Shown here piece by piece: positions 26,483 to 35,411 of a DNA stretch of 64,000 nt. The stretch spans positions 372,001 through 436,000 of the forward strand of contig CAWBWU010000003.1 in NCBI GenBank assembly GCA_963792655.1. Reading direction: 5' to 3'. Position 1 is the first letter of the stretch; each line of letters begins with the position of its first letter. The notes under the pieces were generated by a model. The model was not told where the DNA came from. It saw only the letters and a program-made list of their open reading frames with translations, and ran no database searches. A program made the translations under genes and the position numbers. The DNA comes from DOZZ01 sp963792655. GTDB lineage: Bacteria > Acidobacteriota > Terriglobia > Bryobacterales > Bryobacteraceae.

Positions 26483-27009
26483 GCTCGGCTGCGTCCATCG
26501 CGTTTGTGCCGCCCGATGCCGCACTGGTCCGCGCTGCCGCCGGCGGGGACCGTGCGGCTTTCGGTGAGCTCTATCAGAAGTACGCGCGGGTTGTGAATGC
26601 CGTGCTGCTCGCGCGTGTCAATCCGTCAGACGTACCGGACTTACTACAAGATGTGTTTGTGCAAGCCATGCAACAGTTGCCGCGCCTGCGCGAACCGGCC
26701 GCGTTTAGTGGCTGGCTCGTAACGATCGCACGCAACCGCGCTACCGATCATTTGCGGCGCTCGCGTCCGCAGACGGAGCTGCTCGACGTGCATTGCGCGC
26801 CTGGTGTTCCGGCAGAAACGCTCGGCGCACTCCGAGCCATCCGCGCGCTACCGGATGCTTATCGCGAGACCATGCTGATGCGCTTAGTGCATGGCTTTAC
26901 CGGCCCGGAGATTGCCGCCGTGACCGGGATGACGCATGAATCAGTGCGTGTCAATCTCTCACGCGGAATGAAGATGTTGCGGGCTCAACTCGGAGATCAC
27001 CATGAGTGA
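26479..27009 (+). CDS. ECF-type RNA polymerase sigma factor
   Basis: A 176-residue sigma factor. Region 2 (about 26-95) includes LLQDVFVQAMQQLPRLREPAAFSGWLVTIARN, the -10 binding part; region 4 (about 115-170) has LPDAYRETMLMRLVHGFTGPEIAAVTGMTHESVRVNLSRG cut into its usual helices. The GTG start overlaps the upstream secreted gene, and the end overlaps the FecR-like gene by eight bases. Such triplets are usually autoregulated by the membrane partner; the stimulus is unknown. Confidence 0.93.
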   Translation: MSSAASIAFVPPDAALVRAAAGGDRAAFGELYQKYARVVNAVLLARVNPSDVPDLLQDVFVQAMQQLPRLREPAAFSGWLVTIARNRATDHLRRSRPQTELLDVHCAPGVPAETLGALRAIRALPDAYRETMLMRLVHGFTGPEIAAVTGMTHESVRVNLSRGMKMLRAQLGDHHE

Positions 27010-27886
27010 CGATTATCTGTGGGATGGTTCAGGACCACCCGACCCCACTGTACAGAAGCTCGAGCAGCAGCTGTCGCCGCTCAGCGCGATTGCTCCGCTG
27101 CGTCCGCGTACGTCGCATTGGAAGGCGGCGCTTGCAATTGCCGCGGCGCTTTGTGTGATTTGGGGAGCGCTCTATGCGGTTCGCCCGCTCAGGCCTAGCG
27201 AGTGGAAGCCGACCAGCGGTGGTGGGTTCAGCGTAGGTGCGAAGGTCATTACCGGTCCCGGCAAGCAGTTGACTCTGCAATCGGAAAATACCGGCCGGAT
27301 TATTCTGGGGCCTGACTCGGAGTTACATCTTCCGGCTAGCAATGACCGACAGCAGCTCTCGTTAACTAAGGGCGAGATGCACGCGTTCATCTGGGCCCCG
27401 CCGGGGAACTTTGTGGTGGACACGCCATCGTCAAAGACGATTGACCTGGGCTGCCAGTACACGTTGACCGTCGCGCCAGATGGCAGCGGGTTTCTTACGG
27501 TCGAGTCGGGCTGGGTCGCGTTGCAGACCGGGGCGCACGAGTCGTTCATTCCAGCCGGCGCCTCATGCCACACTTCGCGTAAGGAAGGACCTTCAATTCC
27601 CTACTATCAGGATGCGCCCGAAGCATTTCAATCGGCCGTTGCTGACTATTCAAAGAACGCGAGCGACGCTGCTGTCGAAGCCGTGTTGGACCGCGCGCGC
27701 CCCAGAGATGCGTTCACGCTGTGGCACCTGCTAGGGCGAGTGAACCGCGACCAGGAGCAACGCGTAAGCAGGCGCTTGTGCGAACTCAAGCCCGCCACCT
27801 GCGGCCAGGAACGCGAAGCCGCCTGGAACGCGCTGGGCCTCGGCGGCATGACGTTCTGGCGAGAATGGAAACGAACCTGGAAATAG
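27002..27886 (+). CDS. Membrane-anchored FecR-domain protein, likely partner of the ECF sigma factor
   Basis: A 294-residue protein with a single membrane segment (about 42-62, WKAALAIAAALCVIWGALYAV), a short cytoplasmic N-terminus and an extracytoplasmic FecR-like domain (about 75-195; FSVGAKVITGPGKQLTLQ, GEMHAFIWAPPGNFVVDTPS). FecR proteins relay surface signals and restrain or activate their sigma factor. The C-terminal part is helical and cysteine-containing (CELKPATCGQ). The cytoplasmic segment is only about 40 residues and has no zinc-binding HxxxCxxC motif. Confidence 0.85.
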   Translation: MSDDYLWDGSGPPDPTVQKLEQQLSPLSAIAPLRPRTSHWKAALAIAAALCVIWGALYAVRPLRPSEWKPTSGGGFSVGAKVITGPGKQLTLQSENTGRIILGPDSELHLPASNDRQQLSLTKGEMHAFIWAPPGNFVVDTPSSKTIDLGCQYTLTVAPDGSGFLTVESGWVALQTGAHESFIPAGASCHTSRKEGPSIPYYQDAPEAFQSAVADYSKNASDAAVEAVLDRARPRDAFTLWHLLGRVNRDQEQRVSRRLCELKPATCGQEREAAWNALGLGGMTFWREWKRTWK

Positions 27887-27900
27887 AATCCGGGATGCTG

Positions 27901-28851
27901 CTAGGCGCTTAGCTTGTATACGCGGTGCGCGTTCTCCCAAGTCATCTTGCGAAACGAAGCGGGCGAGACATAGCCCTTGAGTAATGTCAGCGTGGCACGG
28001 GCGACGCACTTGCCCGCCAGGCGCGCGGCTGCCGGGTTATTTGCTTGCGAGATTCCGCCGCCCTTGCCGTCGGAGCAGGAGCAGTCGCTGCCGAAGATCA
28101 GCTTGTCTTCGTGGCGCTTGAGAAAACCTTTTGCGAACTCGGGATCGCGCGAGAGCGCGTTATTACCGGAGTTCGCGGCCAGATCGCCATAGAGGTTGGG
28201 GTAGTCCGAGAGAAGCTTATCGGTGATGCCGCCCGGTTTGATCTTGCCCGAGGGGTATGCATCCTGGTTCGCGTAGTCGGCGCTGATGTTGGCCCAGAAC
28301 GCGTCGGCGTGACCGATGAACTTCGTGCGGGGATAACGCTTCAACGTCGATTCGAAATCTTTGAAGCCTGTGCTGAACACGCCTTCGGTCGGCGAGTGCG
28401 GGACTTCCTGAAAGTGCACCAGAATCGGTACGTTCAGTTCGGCCGCGAGCGCGTACATCCGGCTCAGCTCCGGCCCTGCGGCAGCGACGTGCGACTTCAA
28501 TTCACCGAGACCGATCGCGCCTTGCTTGACTGCATCACGCAACTGCTGCTCGGCTTCAGGCTTGGTGATATCCGCGCTTGCGAACCACCCCAGAAAGCGG
28601 CCAGGATACTTGTCACGCATGGTCTTCATCATCTCGGCCGAATCGTAGCGCGCGAGAACCATCGCATTCGAGAGGCCCGCACCATTCATATGCGCGATGT
28701 TTGCTTCAGGCGTGCGCCGCAAATGGTGATGACAGTCAACGACTGGTCCGCCCCAAAGATTTTCAGGGCCGTCCTGCGCAAGCAGGCGCGTTAACGGGAG
28801 TGCAGTGGTGAGAGCTGCAGTGAACTGGCGGCGAGAGATAGTGATGGGCAT
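27901..28851 (-). CDS. Exported amidohydrolase-family (TIM-barrel) hydrolase
   Basis: A 316-residue protein with a Tat leader (SRRQFTAALTTALPLTRLLA). The barrel has VVDCHHHL (metal-binding His pair), VHFQEVPHS, KFIGHADAFW and FGSDCSC, which fits the amidohydrolase-2 subgroup (decarboxylase or lactonase-like enzymes). The ATG at 28851 is chosen because it places the twin-Arg motif near the N-terminus; residues added by the upstream ATG (28905) overlap the neighbouring toxin gene. It runs against the FecR gene. Substrate unknown. Confidence 0.83.
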   Translation of the reverse strand: MPITISRRQFTAALTTALPLTRLLAQDGPENLWGGPVVDCHHHLRRTPEANIAHMNGAGLSNAMVLARYDSAEMMKTMRDKYPGRFLGWFASADITKPEAEQQLRDAVKQGAIGLGELKSHVAAAGPELSRMYALAAELNVPILVHFQEVPHSPTEGVFSTGFKDFESTLKRYPRTKFIGHADAFWANISADYANQDAYPSGKIKPGGITDKLLSDYPNLYGDLAANSGNNALSRDPEFAKGFLKRHEDKLIFGSDCSCSDGKGGGISQANNPAAARLAGKCVARATLTLLKGYVSPASFRKMTWENAHRVYKLSA

Positions 28852-28901
28852 TCGTCGGGTATAGCTTATCCCAAAGGAATGGCGCAGTTGCAGATCCAAC
28901 T

Positions 28902-29237
28902 TCAATCCAGCAGATTTACTCGAACCAGATTGTTTTCCATATCAACTTTTGAGATCGCCCGGTGAATTCGTTCGGCCTGCCCGAAAAAATCCGGGTCGAA
29001 GGTGAGTACCACGATTCCGCTGTGATTCATGGTCTGTCTGACATGCAGCTTGATGCAATGCATGCGATTGTAAGTTAGAGGATACGGCTTCTGCCGCCGC
29101 GCCGGCAAGTACCTGAAGGTCGGGCACCGATGCATCGGAGTCCCTGCTTCGACTGACGTCATGACATCATGCCCTAAACGGCGCAACTCAATCACGAGCG
29201 GCAGTGCTATGTTTTCGTTGGAGTAAAACCGCGCCAA
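28902..29237 (-). CDS. DUF5615-type PIN-like toxin, central part apparently read out of frame
   Basis: A 111-residue product from a TTG start. N-terminal FYSNENIALPLVIELRRLGHDV and C-terminal GIVVLTFDPDFFGQAERIH match the DUF5615 PIN-like family, probable toxins that partner DUF433 antitoxins. The centre (about residues 36-53) is unlike the family, but the neighbouring frame reads SVPDLQVLAGAAAE, as expected for it, so small compensating indels near 29130 and 29085 have likely scrambled about 17 codons. The first 31 bases overlap the antitoxin gene. Whether the toxin is functional cannot be told. Confidence 0.78.
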   Translation of the reverse strand: MARFYSNENIALPLVIELRRLGHDVMTSVEAGTPMHRCPTFRYLPARRQKPYPLTYNRMHCIKLHVRQTMNHSGIVVLTFDPDFFGQAERIHRAISKVDMENNLVRVNLLD

Positions 29238-29567
29238 TTACGCCGACTCATTAGACGAATGTTCGCGTTGATATCCTGAGCATGCGACCGGGCATATGCC
29301 CAGGCATTCACCAGATCTTCCGCTCGCAACGTGGGGTATGACGCAAGCAACTGTTGCTCCGACAACCCGCTCCTGCGCGCTTGCTCCAAAAGCCAAACCG
29401 GGATTCGCGTCCTCACGATACAGGCTTCGCCACCGGCTACATCGGGCCGGGTGATCGATGCCCGGAGATCCATTGCCCAGATCTTGAGCCACCAACTGCA
29501 GAAGCTGTGCTTTCTCGCCGGGCGAGAGCGCAGGCAGGAGTTTTTCGAAATCACTTAGACCCGGCAT
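29207..29567 (-). CDS. DUF433-type antitoxin, one frameshift
   Basis: The product begins MPGLSDFEKLLPALSPGEK at an ATG at 29567 and continues in another frame as DVAGGEACIVRTRIPVW, LLEQARRSGLSEQQLLASYP and LRAEDLVNAWAYARSH, the DUF433 core, a compact HTH-like domain. One extra base near 29452 separates the parts. The end overlaps the toxin gene by 31 bases, the usual order of antitoxin then toxin. DUF433 proteins are thought to neutralise PIN-like toxins and repress their operon. Confidence 0.8.
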
Positions 29568-29581
29568 AGCTAGAGACAGCC

Positions 29582-30946
29582 TTACCCCTGAATCTTCACC
29601 AGCACCGCTTCGGCCTGCTCCGCCGTGAAGCTTTCCACTTTTGCCGAATGGTTCATCGAGCAAAACTTCGGACCGCACATCGAACAGAACGCGGCGTCCT
29701 TGAAGCCTTCTTCGGGCAGCGTTTCATCGTGCATTGCTTGCGCCGTTTCAGGATCGAGTGACAACGCGAACTGCTGCTTCCAATCGAAGCGATAGCGTGC
29801 CCGGGACAACTCGTCATCGCGATCACGCGCGCCAGGGCGCTTTCGCGCGATGTCCGCGGCGTGCGCAGCGATCTTGTATGCGATGATGCCCTGCTTCACG
29901 TCTTCGCGGTTCGGCAGACCCAGATGTTCCTTCGGGGTCACATAACAAAGCATCGACGCACCGTACCAGCCGATCATCGCTGCGCCGATCGCGCTGGTGA
30001 TGTGGTCGTAGCCCGGCGCGATGTCGGTCACGAGGGGGCCAAGCGTATAGAACGGCGCCTCGTGGCACATCTCGTTCTCTTTCTCGACCTGCATCTGGAT
30101 CTGGTCCATCGGAATATGCCCGGGGCCTTCGATCATCACCTGGCAGTCGTGCTTCCACGCGATCTGCGTCAGTTCGCCGAGCGTCTTCAGTTCCGCAAAT
30201 TGAGCAGCATCGCTCGCGTCCGCAATCGATCCGGGGCGCAAGCCATCGCCAAGAGAAAAGCTCACATCGTACTTCTGGAAGATTTTGCAGATGTCTTCGA
30301 AGCACTCGTAGAGCAGGTTCTGCTTGTGATTCTTCACCATCCACTCAGCCAGAATCGCGCCGCCGCGGCTCACGATGCCGGTCACGCGCTTCGCGGTCAA
30401 CGGGATGTACTGCACCAGAACGCCCGCATGGATTGTCATGTAATCCACGCCTTGCGCGGCCTGCTCTTCAATCACTTCGAGCATGACGTTCTTGTTCAGA
30501 TCTTCAACGCGGCGCACACGCGAAAGCGCTTCATAGATCGGCACCGTGCCGATGGGTACAGGACTCTTCTCGATGATGGCTTGGCGAATGCGCGGAATAT
30601 CGCCACCGGTCGACAGATCCATCACCGTATCGGCGCCGAACTTCACGCAGTATTCGAGCTTGCCCAACTCTTCGTCAATGTTCGACGTTGTGGCGGAGTT
30701 TCCGATGTTCGCGTTGATCTTGCAAGTGGACCCGACGCCAATCGCCATGGGCACCAATGACGCGTGATGGAGATTGGCTGGAATGATCATGCGACCGCGC
30801 GCGACCTCCGAGCGAATGAACTCGGACGTAACGTTCTCGCGTCGAGCCACAAACTCCATTTCCCCCGTCACGATGCCCCGGCGTGCATAGTGCATCTGGG
30901 TGCGGATCGGATCGTTTTTGCGGCTGGTTACCCACTCTGTGCGCAT
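29582..30946 (-). CDS. thiC: Phosphomethylpyrimidine synthase
   Basis: ThiC is the radical-SAM enzyme that rearranges aminoimidazole ribotide to the thiamine pyrimidine. The 454-residue protein carries the C-terminal iron-sulfur motif CSMCGPKFC (Cys-x2-Cys-x4-Cys, about 424-432) and core sequences NANIGNSATTS, MDLSTGGDI, TIHAGVL, EGPGHIPMDQI and YDHITSAIGAAM. The ATG at 30946 (MRTEWVTSRK) is the family-like start; further upstream sequence encodes a small basic peptide in another frame. No THI-box riboswitch is visible upstream and no other thi genes are in the window. Confidence 0.97.
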   Translation of the reverse strand: MRTEWVTSRKNDPIRTQMHYARRGIVTGEMEFVARRENVTSEFIRSEVARGRMIIPANLHHASLVPMAIGVGSTCKINANIGNSATTSNIDEELGKLEYCVKFGADTVMDLSTGGDIPRIRQAIIEKSPVPIGTVPIYEALSRVRRVEDLNKNVMLEVIEEQAAQGVDYMTIHAGVLVQYIPLTAKRVTGIVSRGGAILAEWMVKNHKQNLLYECFEDICKIFQKYDVSFSLGDGLRPGSIADASDAAQFAELKTLGELTQIAWKHDCQVMIEGPGHIPMDQIQMQVEKENEMCHEAPFYTLGPLVTDIAPGYDHITSAIGAAMIGWYGASMLCYVTPKEHLGLPNREDVKQGIIAYKIAAHAADIARKRPGARDRDDELSRARYRFDWKQQFALSLDPETAQAMHDETLPEEGFKDAAFCSMCGPKFCSMNHSAKVESFTAEQAEAVLVKIQG

Positions 30947-30981
30947 GATTGGTCCCGTGTGTCGATGTCGAGAAAGACGCG

Positions 30982-31041
30982 TTACTTCTTCGGTTTTTTG
31001 GGCTTCTTGGTCTCTTTTTTCTGGTTCATGCCTTTGGCCAT
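30982..31041 (-). CDS. Very small basic protein (19 residues) upstream of thiC
   Basis: An ATG-initiated frame encodes MAKGMNQKKETKKPKKPKK then TAA. It has a proper ribosome site (AGGAG, eight bases before the ATG), an extreme Lys content, and the opening MxKGM that I recall from small lysine-rich proteins in other bacteria. It lies 35 bases before thiC and ends before it, so it could be a leader or an independent microprotein. Coding status is inferred from the ribosome site and composition only. Confidence 0.5.
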   Translation of the reverse strand: MAKGMNQKKETKKPKKPKK

Positions 31042-31082
31042 GGGTGATTCTCCTGTGCGTTAATTGTAGCGTAATCGTTTGA

Positions 31083-32919
31083 ATGAAAGCCTCGCTGCGA
31101 ATGCGGATTTTGTACGCTGCCGCGCTGTTAACAGCGGGTCTGACGGGCATTGTGCTGAGCTGGACGGCGCTGGGCCATCAGCTCGATAGCGACGCTTACG
31201 ATTTCATCTTCCGCGTGCATCGGCCACCTGTCTGGCAGACGGAGTCGGCCATTCTGGCGATTGACGAGGCGTCGTTGGCGGCTTTCGGTGGTGTGCGTAG
31301 CATTCGGCAGGCGCTCGCACAGGGGCTGGTGAAACTTGCGGCCGCAAAACCGCGCGCCGTTGCGGTTGACGTGATCCTGGCCGATGCCACGGAAGAGGCT
31401 TCGGACGAGGCTCTCGAAGCCGCCTTGCGCAGTACGCCAAACCTGGTGCTCTCCTGCGACCTGCTTCCGGATGCGAACGAGTGGGACGATCCTCTGCCGC
31501 GCTTTCGGCGCTATGCCACAGCCGTGGGCCATGTGCATGCCGACCTCGATAAGTTCGATGGCATCAGCCGCGAGCTGCCGCTCGAACGCGCCACAGCAAA
31601 CGACCGGCGTTGGGCTCTCTCGCTCGAGGCGTTCCGCGTCAGCCGCCACGGCGCAATCGTAGAAACGCCAGGCGACCGTCGAAGTTGCTGGTATCGTCAT
31701 CCCGGCGCCATTCCGCAATGGCCGCGACTTGCGCATTCGGTACGTGCCGCCGGGAATGGAAGGCATTCCTCACGTCTCGATCAAACAACTCATTGATCAT
31801 CCGGAGCTTGCCTCGAGCTTTACCGGCAAGGTCGTCTTCGTCGGCGAAACGGCACAGACAGCCGTGCGCGATCGCTGGATGACGCCATACTCCAACGGCA
31901 TCTTCATGCCGGGCGTCGAGATACATGCGAACGCATTCGAAACCATCGCGCACCAGCTCTTTCTGACCGATGTTCCGCTCGTGACTGTGCTGCTCTGGTG
32001 CGGCGCACTGGTCATCGCGGCCGGGCTGATCTTTGCATATCTCTCCGGCGCGCCGGCAAACGTAATGGCGCTGCTGTTGTTAGTCGTGGCGCACACCGCA
32101 CCGTATCTCGCATTCACGCGAGGGTTGATCTTCCCTTTCATGCCGGGAGTGGCCACGGCGTGGCTCGCAATTGTCGTCGCAGCGTTCTGGCGGCACTTCA
32201 TCACTCGTCGTTTTCTGCACAATGCCGAAGCGGAGCGCGGCCGCTATCAGCAGGCCATGCACTTCGTGACGCACGAGATGCGAACGCCGCTTACGGCGAT
32301 CCAGGGTTCGAGCGAACTGATGGGCCGCTATGCGCTGCCGGAAGACAAGCGCAAGCAGATGGCGGGCATGATCAATGCCGAATCCAAGCGGCTCGCGCGC
32401 ATGATCGAAACATTCCTGAGCGTTGAGCGCTTGTCGGCAGGACAGATGGAACTGCGGCAGGATCGTTTTGCTTCGGACGATGTTGTGCGCGCTGCATCGA
32501 GCGTGTGCGCGCCTCTTGCTTCGAACAAGAACATTCGGATCGAATGCGGCGACATACCGCATTGCGAGTTCTCCGGCGATCGCGAGTTGATCGAGTACGC
32601 CATCTATAACCTGCTCACGAATGCAGTGAAGTACTCGCCGCCGGAGACCGTTGTGCAAGTCCGGGCTGAAGAAGTTCCCAAAGGCTTGCGCCTGACAGTG
32701 CAGGATGAGGGCATCGGCATGGATAAGAAAGAAGCGCGGCGGGTGTTCGAAAAGTTCTATCGCACGGAGCGAGCGGAGCGCTCAGGTGAGGTTGGTTCGG
32801 GCATCGGGCTCAGCATCGTAGAGCAGATCGTCACGCAGCACGGCGGCTCAGTCGGGGTCGAAAGCGAGCCCGGGCGCGGTTCGACATTTTCGCTCGTACT
32901 GCCTGCCCACTCTGCTTAA
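31083..32919 (+). CDS. CHASE2-domain sensor histidine kinase, one frameshift
   Basis: The reconstructed product has about 610 residues: an N-terminal membrane segment, an extracytoplasmic CHASE2 domain (about 35-290, AILAIDEASLAAFGG ... GKVVFVGETAQ), three closely spaced membrane segments (about 300-375), then HisKA (FVTHEMRTPLTAIQ) and ATPase motifs (NLLTNAVKYS, VQDEGIGMD, GSGIGLSIVEQI). One extra G near 31675 separates the parts; without it the sequence reads ATVEVAGIVIPAPF. It lies 12 bases before the NtrC-type regulator and is its likely partner. Confidence 0.88.
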
Positions 32920-32931
32920 ATTAAGGAATAG

Positions 32932-34256
32932 ATGCCTGTCACCACGGCGGGAAGCATCCAGCGTTTACTGCTGGTGGAAGACGATGCGAGCGTGCGCAAC
33001 ACCATCAGCACCTTCCTCGAACTGGAGGGCTACACGGTGGATGCGGTGGCCTCACGCACGAGGCATTGCGGCGGCTTGAAGACAACGAATATCCGATCGT
33101 CATTTCGGACATCTACATCGACGATCGCACCGGGCTTGACGTATTGGCCGCAGCACATCGCAAGAACCCTGAATCGTCGGTGATCCTGATGACCGCGCGC
33201 GGCACCATGGAAACGGTCATGGCCGCAACGCGCGAAGGCGTGTTCGACTACATCGCAAAGCCCTTCGAGCTCGATCGCATGCTTGAAACAGTCAAGCGCG
33301 CGGAGGCTTCTGCTATCTCGAGCGATCGTGAAGTGGAGCGCGAGGACTTGCCCGAAAGCGAGATGGTGGGCAGTTCCGCGGGCATGATCGAAATCTACAA
33401 GACTGCCTCGCGTGTGGCCCCCACTGATGCCAACGTTTTGCTCGAAGGCGAGACGGGCACCGGCAAAGAGCTGGTCGCGCGTCTGATCCACCGCTTTAGC
33501 CGTCGCTCCCAGCATCCGTTCGTTACTGTCGATTGCGCGGCGATCCCATCAGCATTGGTGGAGAGTGAACTCTTCGGTTCGTTGCGTGGCGCCTATACCG
33601 GCGCGGATCGCGACCGCGTCGGTGTGTTTGAAAGCGCCAACCGGGGCACTGTCTTTCTCGATGAGATTGGCGAAGTAGATCTTGCCTTTCAAGTGAAGCT
33701 ATTGCGCTTCCTGCAGGAGCGCGAGATTCGTCCGGTGGGCGCGGCTCGTGCCAAGCATGTGGACGTGCGCGTTGTGGCCGCCACGAATCGCGACCTGCAG
33801 AAGATGGTGGAACAAGGCAAGTTCCGCGAAGACCTCTGGTTTCGTCTCAACGTCGTGCGTATCGTGCTGCCGCCCTTGCGCGAGCGCCGCGGCGATGTGC
33901 CGTTGTTGACGCAGCATTATTTGACCAAGTACAACGAGCGCTACAACCGCGAAGTAAAGCTTACCGAGAGCGGGCTCAAAATCCTAAAAGAGCAGATGTG
34001 GCCGGGCAACGTGCGTCAGTTGCAGCATCTGATCGAGCGCTTGGTGATTCTGGTCGATCGCATCGATAGCGAAACCGTGCAAGACGCGCTGCAGGCGATG
34101 GAAGCGAAAGAGGCGGGCGGCGACAGTCTGGCTGAGACCGAGATGGATCAGATTCGGCGCGTACTCGCTGCCACCGGCGGAAACAAAAGCCGCGCTGCGC
34201 AAATTCTGGGTATCGAGCGCAAAACGCTCTATCGCAAACTCGACCGTATGCCCTAG
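32932..34256 (+). CDS. Sigma-54-dependent (NtrC-type) response regulator, one frameshift
   Basis: About 440 residues: receiver domain (LLLVEDDAS, then phospho-acceptor in VISDIYID, MTARG, IAKPFE), AAA+ domain (about 145-375; Walker A GETGTGKE, sigma-54 contact loop GAYTGA, Walker B TVFLDEIGE, arginine region LWFRL) and a Fis-type HTH (GGNKSRAAQILGIERKTLYRKL). A one-base loss near 33055 shifts the frame in the receiver. It pairs with the CHASE2 kinase. The downstream envelope genes are plausible targets, but I found no convincing -24/-12 site there. Confidence 0.9.
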
Positions 34257-34257
34257 T

Positions 34258-35361
34258 TCACAGACGTTCTGCCAGCGTCTGCACGATGCGGGCGCTGGTG
34301 TGGCCATCCCACAGTTCCGGAATTCTGCCCGGGGCCGGTGGATGATCCAGAACGTCACGCGCCGCGATGGTTGCTTTTCTGGGATCGGTCCCGACCAGTT
34401 TGTTGGTCCCCATTTCTACGGTGACGGGCCGCTCGGTGTTATCGCGCAGCGTCAGGCACGGCACCTGCAGGATGGTCGTTTCTTCCTGGATGCCACCCGA
34501 ATCCGTCAACACCAGGCGCGCGTCCGACATCAAACGCAGAAAATCGACATAGCCCTGGGGCCGCGTCAGAATCAAACCCTGCGTGGAGAGCCCTGCCTGC
34601 TGCATGGCTTTCTCGGTTCGGGGATGAATCGGGAACACCACGGGCAGGCGCTCCGCGATTCCGGTCAGCATCGCCGTCATTGCTTTGAGGTGATCGGGAT
34701 CGTCCACATTCGCGGGACGGTGTAGCGTCGCCAGCGCATAGTTGCCCGGCTGCACACCCAAAGTCTCGAGGACACGTGACTGGCGGGCCTGCTCCCGGTA
34801 CGTCATCAGCGTGTCGATCATGACGTTGCCGACAAAGAAGACCTTCTTCTCGCAGACTCCTTCGTGCCGCAGGTTCGCCATGCCCGATGGTTCGCTCACA
34901 AAGAGAAAATCAGAAACGCTGTCCGTGAGGATGCGGTTCAGTTCTTCGGGCATGGTGCGATCGAAGCTGCGCAGACCCGCCTCGACGTGAGCCACTCGAA
35001 TGCTCATCTTCACCGCCGTCAGAGTCGCCGCCAAAGTTGAGGTGACATCACCGACGACCAGCACCAGGTCCGGCGGATTCTCAGTGAACGATTTTTCGAA
35101 GGCGAGAAGCATCGCCGCCGTCTGCGCGGTCTGGCTACCCGGGGCAATACCAAGATATTCATCAGGCTGCGGCAGCGCGAGATCGCGAAAAAACGCGTCA
35201 GACATCTCGGGCGAAAAATGCTGGCCGGTGTGAATCAGGCGAGTGCGGAATTCCGGATAGCGGCGGAACTCTTTCATGATCGGCGCCACCTTCATAAAAT
35301 TGGGCCTGGCGCCCACGATAAAGGTGATCTTGCGTTCAGACTGGCTGGAAAGAGATGACAT
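34258..35361 (-). CDS. wecB: UDP-N-acetylglucosamine 2-epimerase (non-hydrolysing)
   Basis: A 367-residue GT-B-fold epimerase that interconverts UDP-GlcNAc and UDP-ManNAc for envelope polysaccharides. Family motifs are FIVGARPNFMKVAP at the N-terminus, HTGQHFS, VVGDVTST, HVEAGLRSFDR, ATLHRPANVD, HPRTEKA, and LTDSGGIQEE with the catalytic/UDP-binding residues. It runs convergently against the NtrC-type gene with one base between stops. ManNAc supply fits the glycosyltransferase and TPR lipoprotein downstream. Confidence 0.95.
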   Translation of the reverse strand: MSSLSSQSERKITFIVGARPNFMKVAPIMKEFRRYPEFRTRLIHTGQHFSPEMSDAFFRDLALPQPDEYLGIAPGSQTAQTAAMLLAFEKSFTENPPDLVLVVGDVTSTLAATLTAVKMSIRVAHVEAGLRSFDRTMPEELNRILTDSVSDFLFVSEPSGMANLRHEGVCEKKVFFVGNVMIDTLMTYREQARQSRVLETLGVQPGNYALATLHRPANVDDPDHLKAMTAMLTGIAERLPVVFPIHPRTEKAMQQAGLSTQGLILTRPQGYVDFLRLMSDARLVLTDSGGIQEETTILQVPCLTLRDNTERPVTVEMGTNKLVGTDPRKATIAARDVLDHPPAPGRIPELWDGHTSARIVQTLAERL

Positions 35362-35411
35362 TCGGACGGGAAAGAAAATATTAGTTTAGCGGCGGAAGAA
35401 GCCGGCGTTCG

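Noticed and set aside
29861..30760. Long open frames antisense to thiC, serA, nrdJ and others
   Set aside because: They mirror the codon structure of well-supported genes in GC-rich DNA and have no family resemblance.
30947..31082. TPP (THI-box) riboswitch upstream of thiC
   Set aside because: The 136 bases before thiC lack the CUGAGA and downstream ACCUGAUC-type core and are largely taken by a small coding frame.
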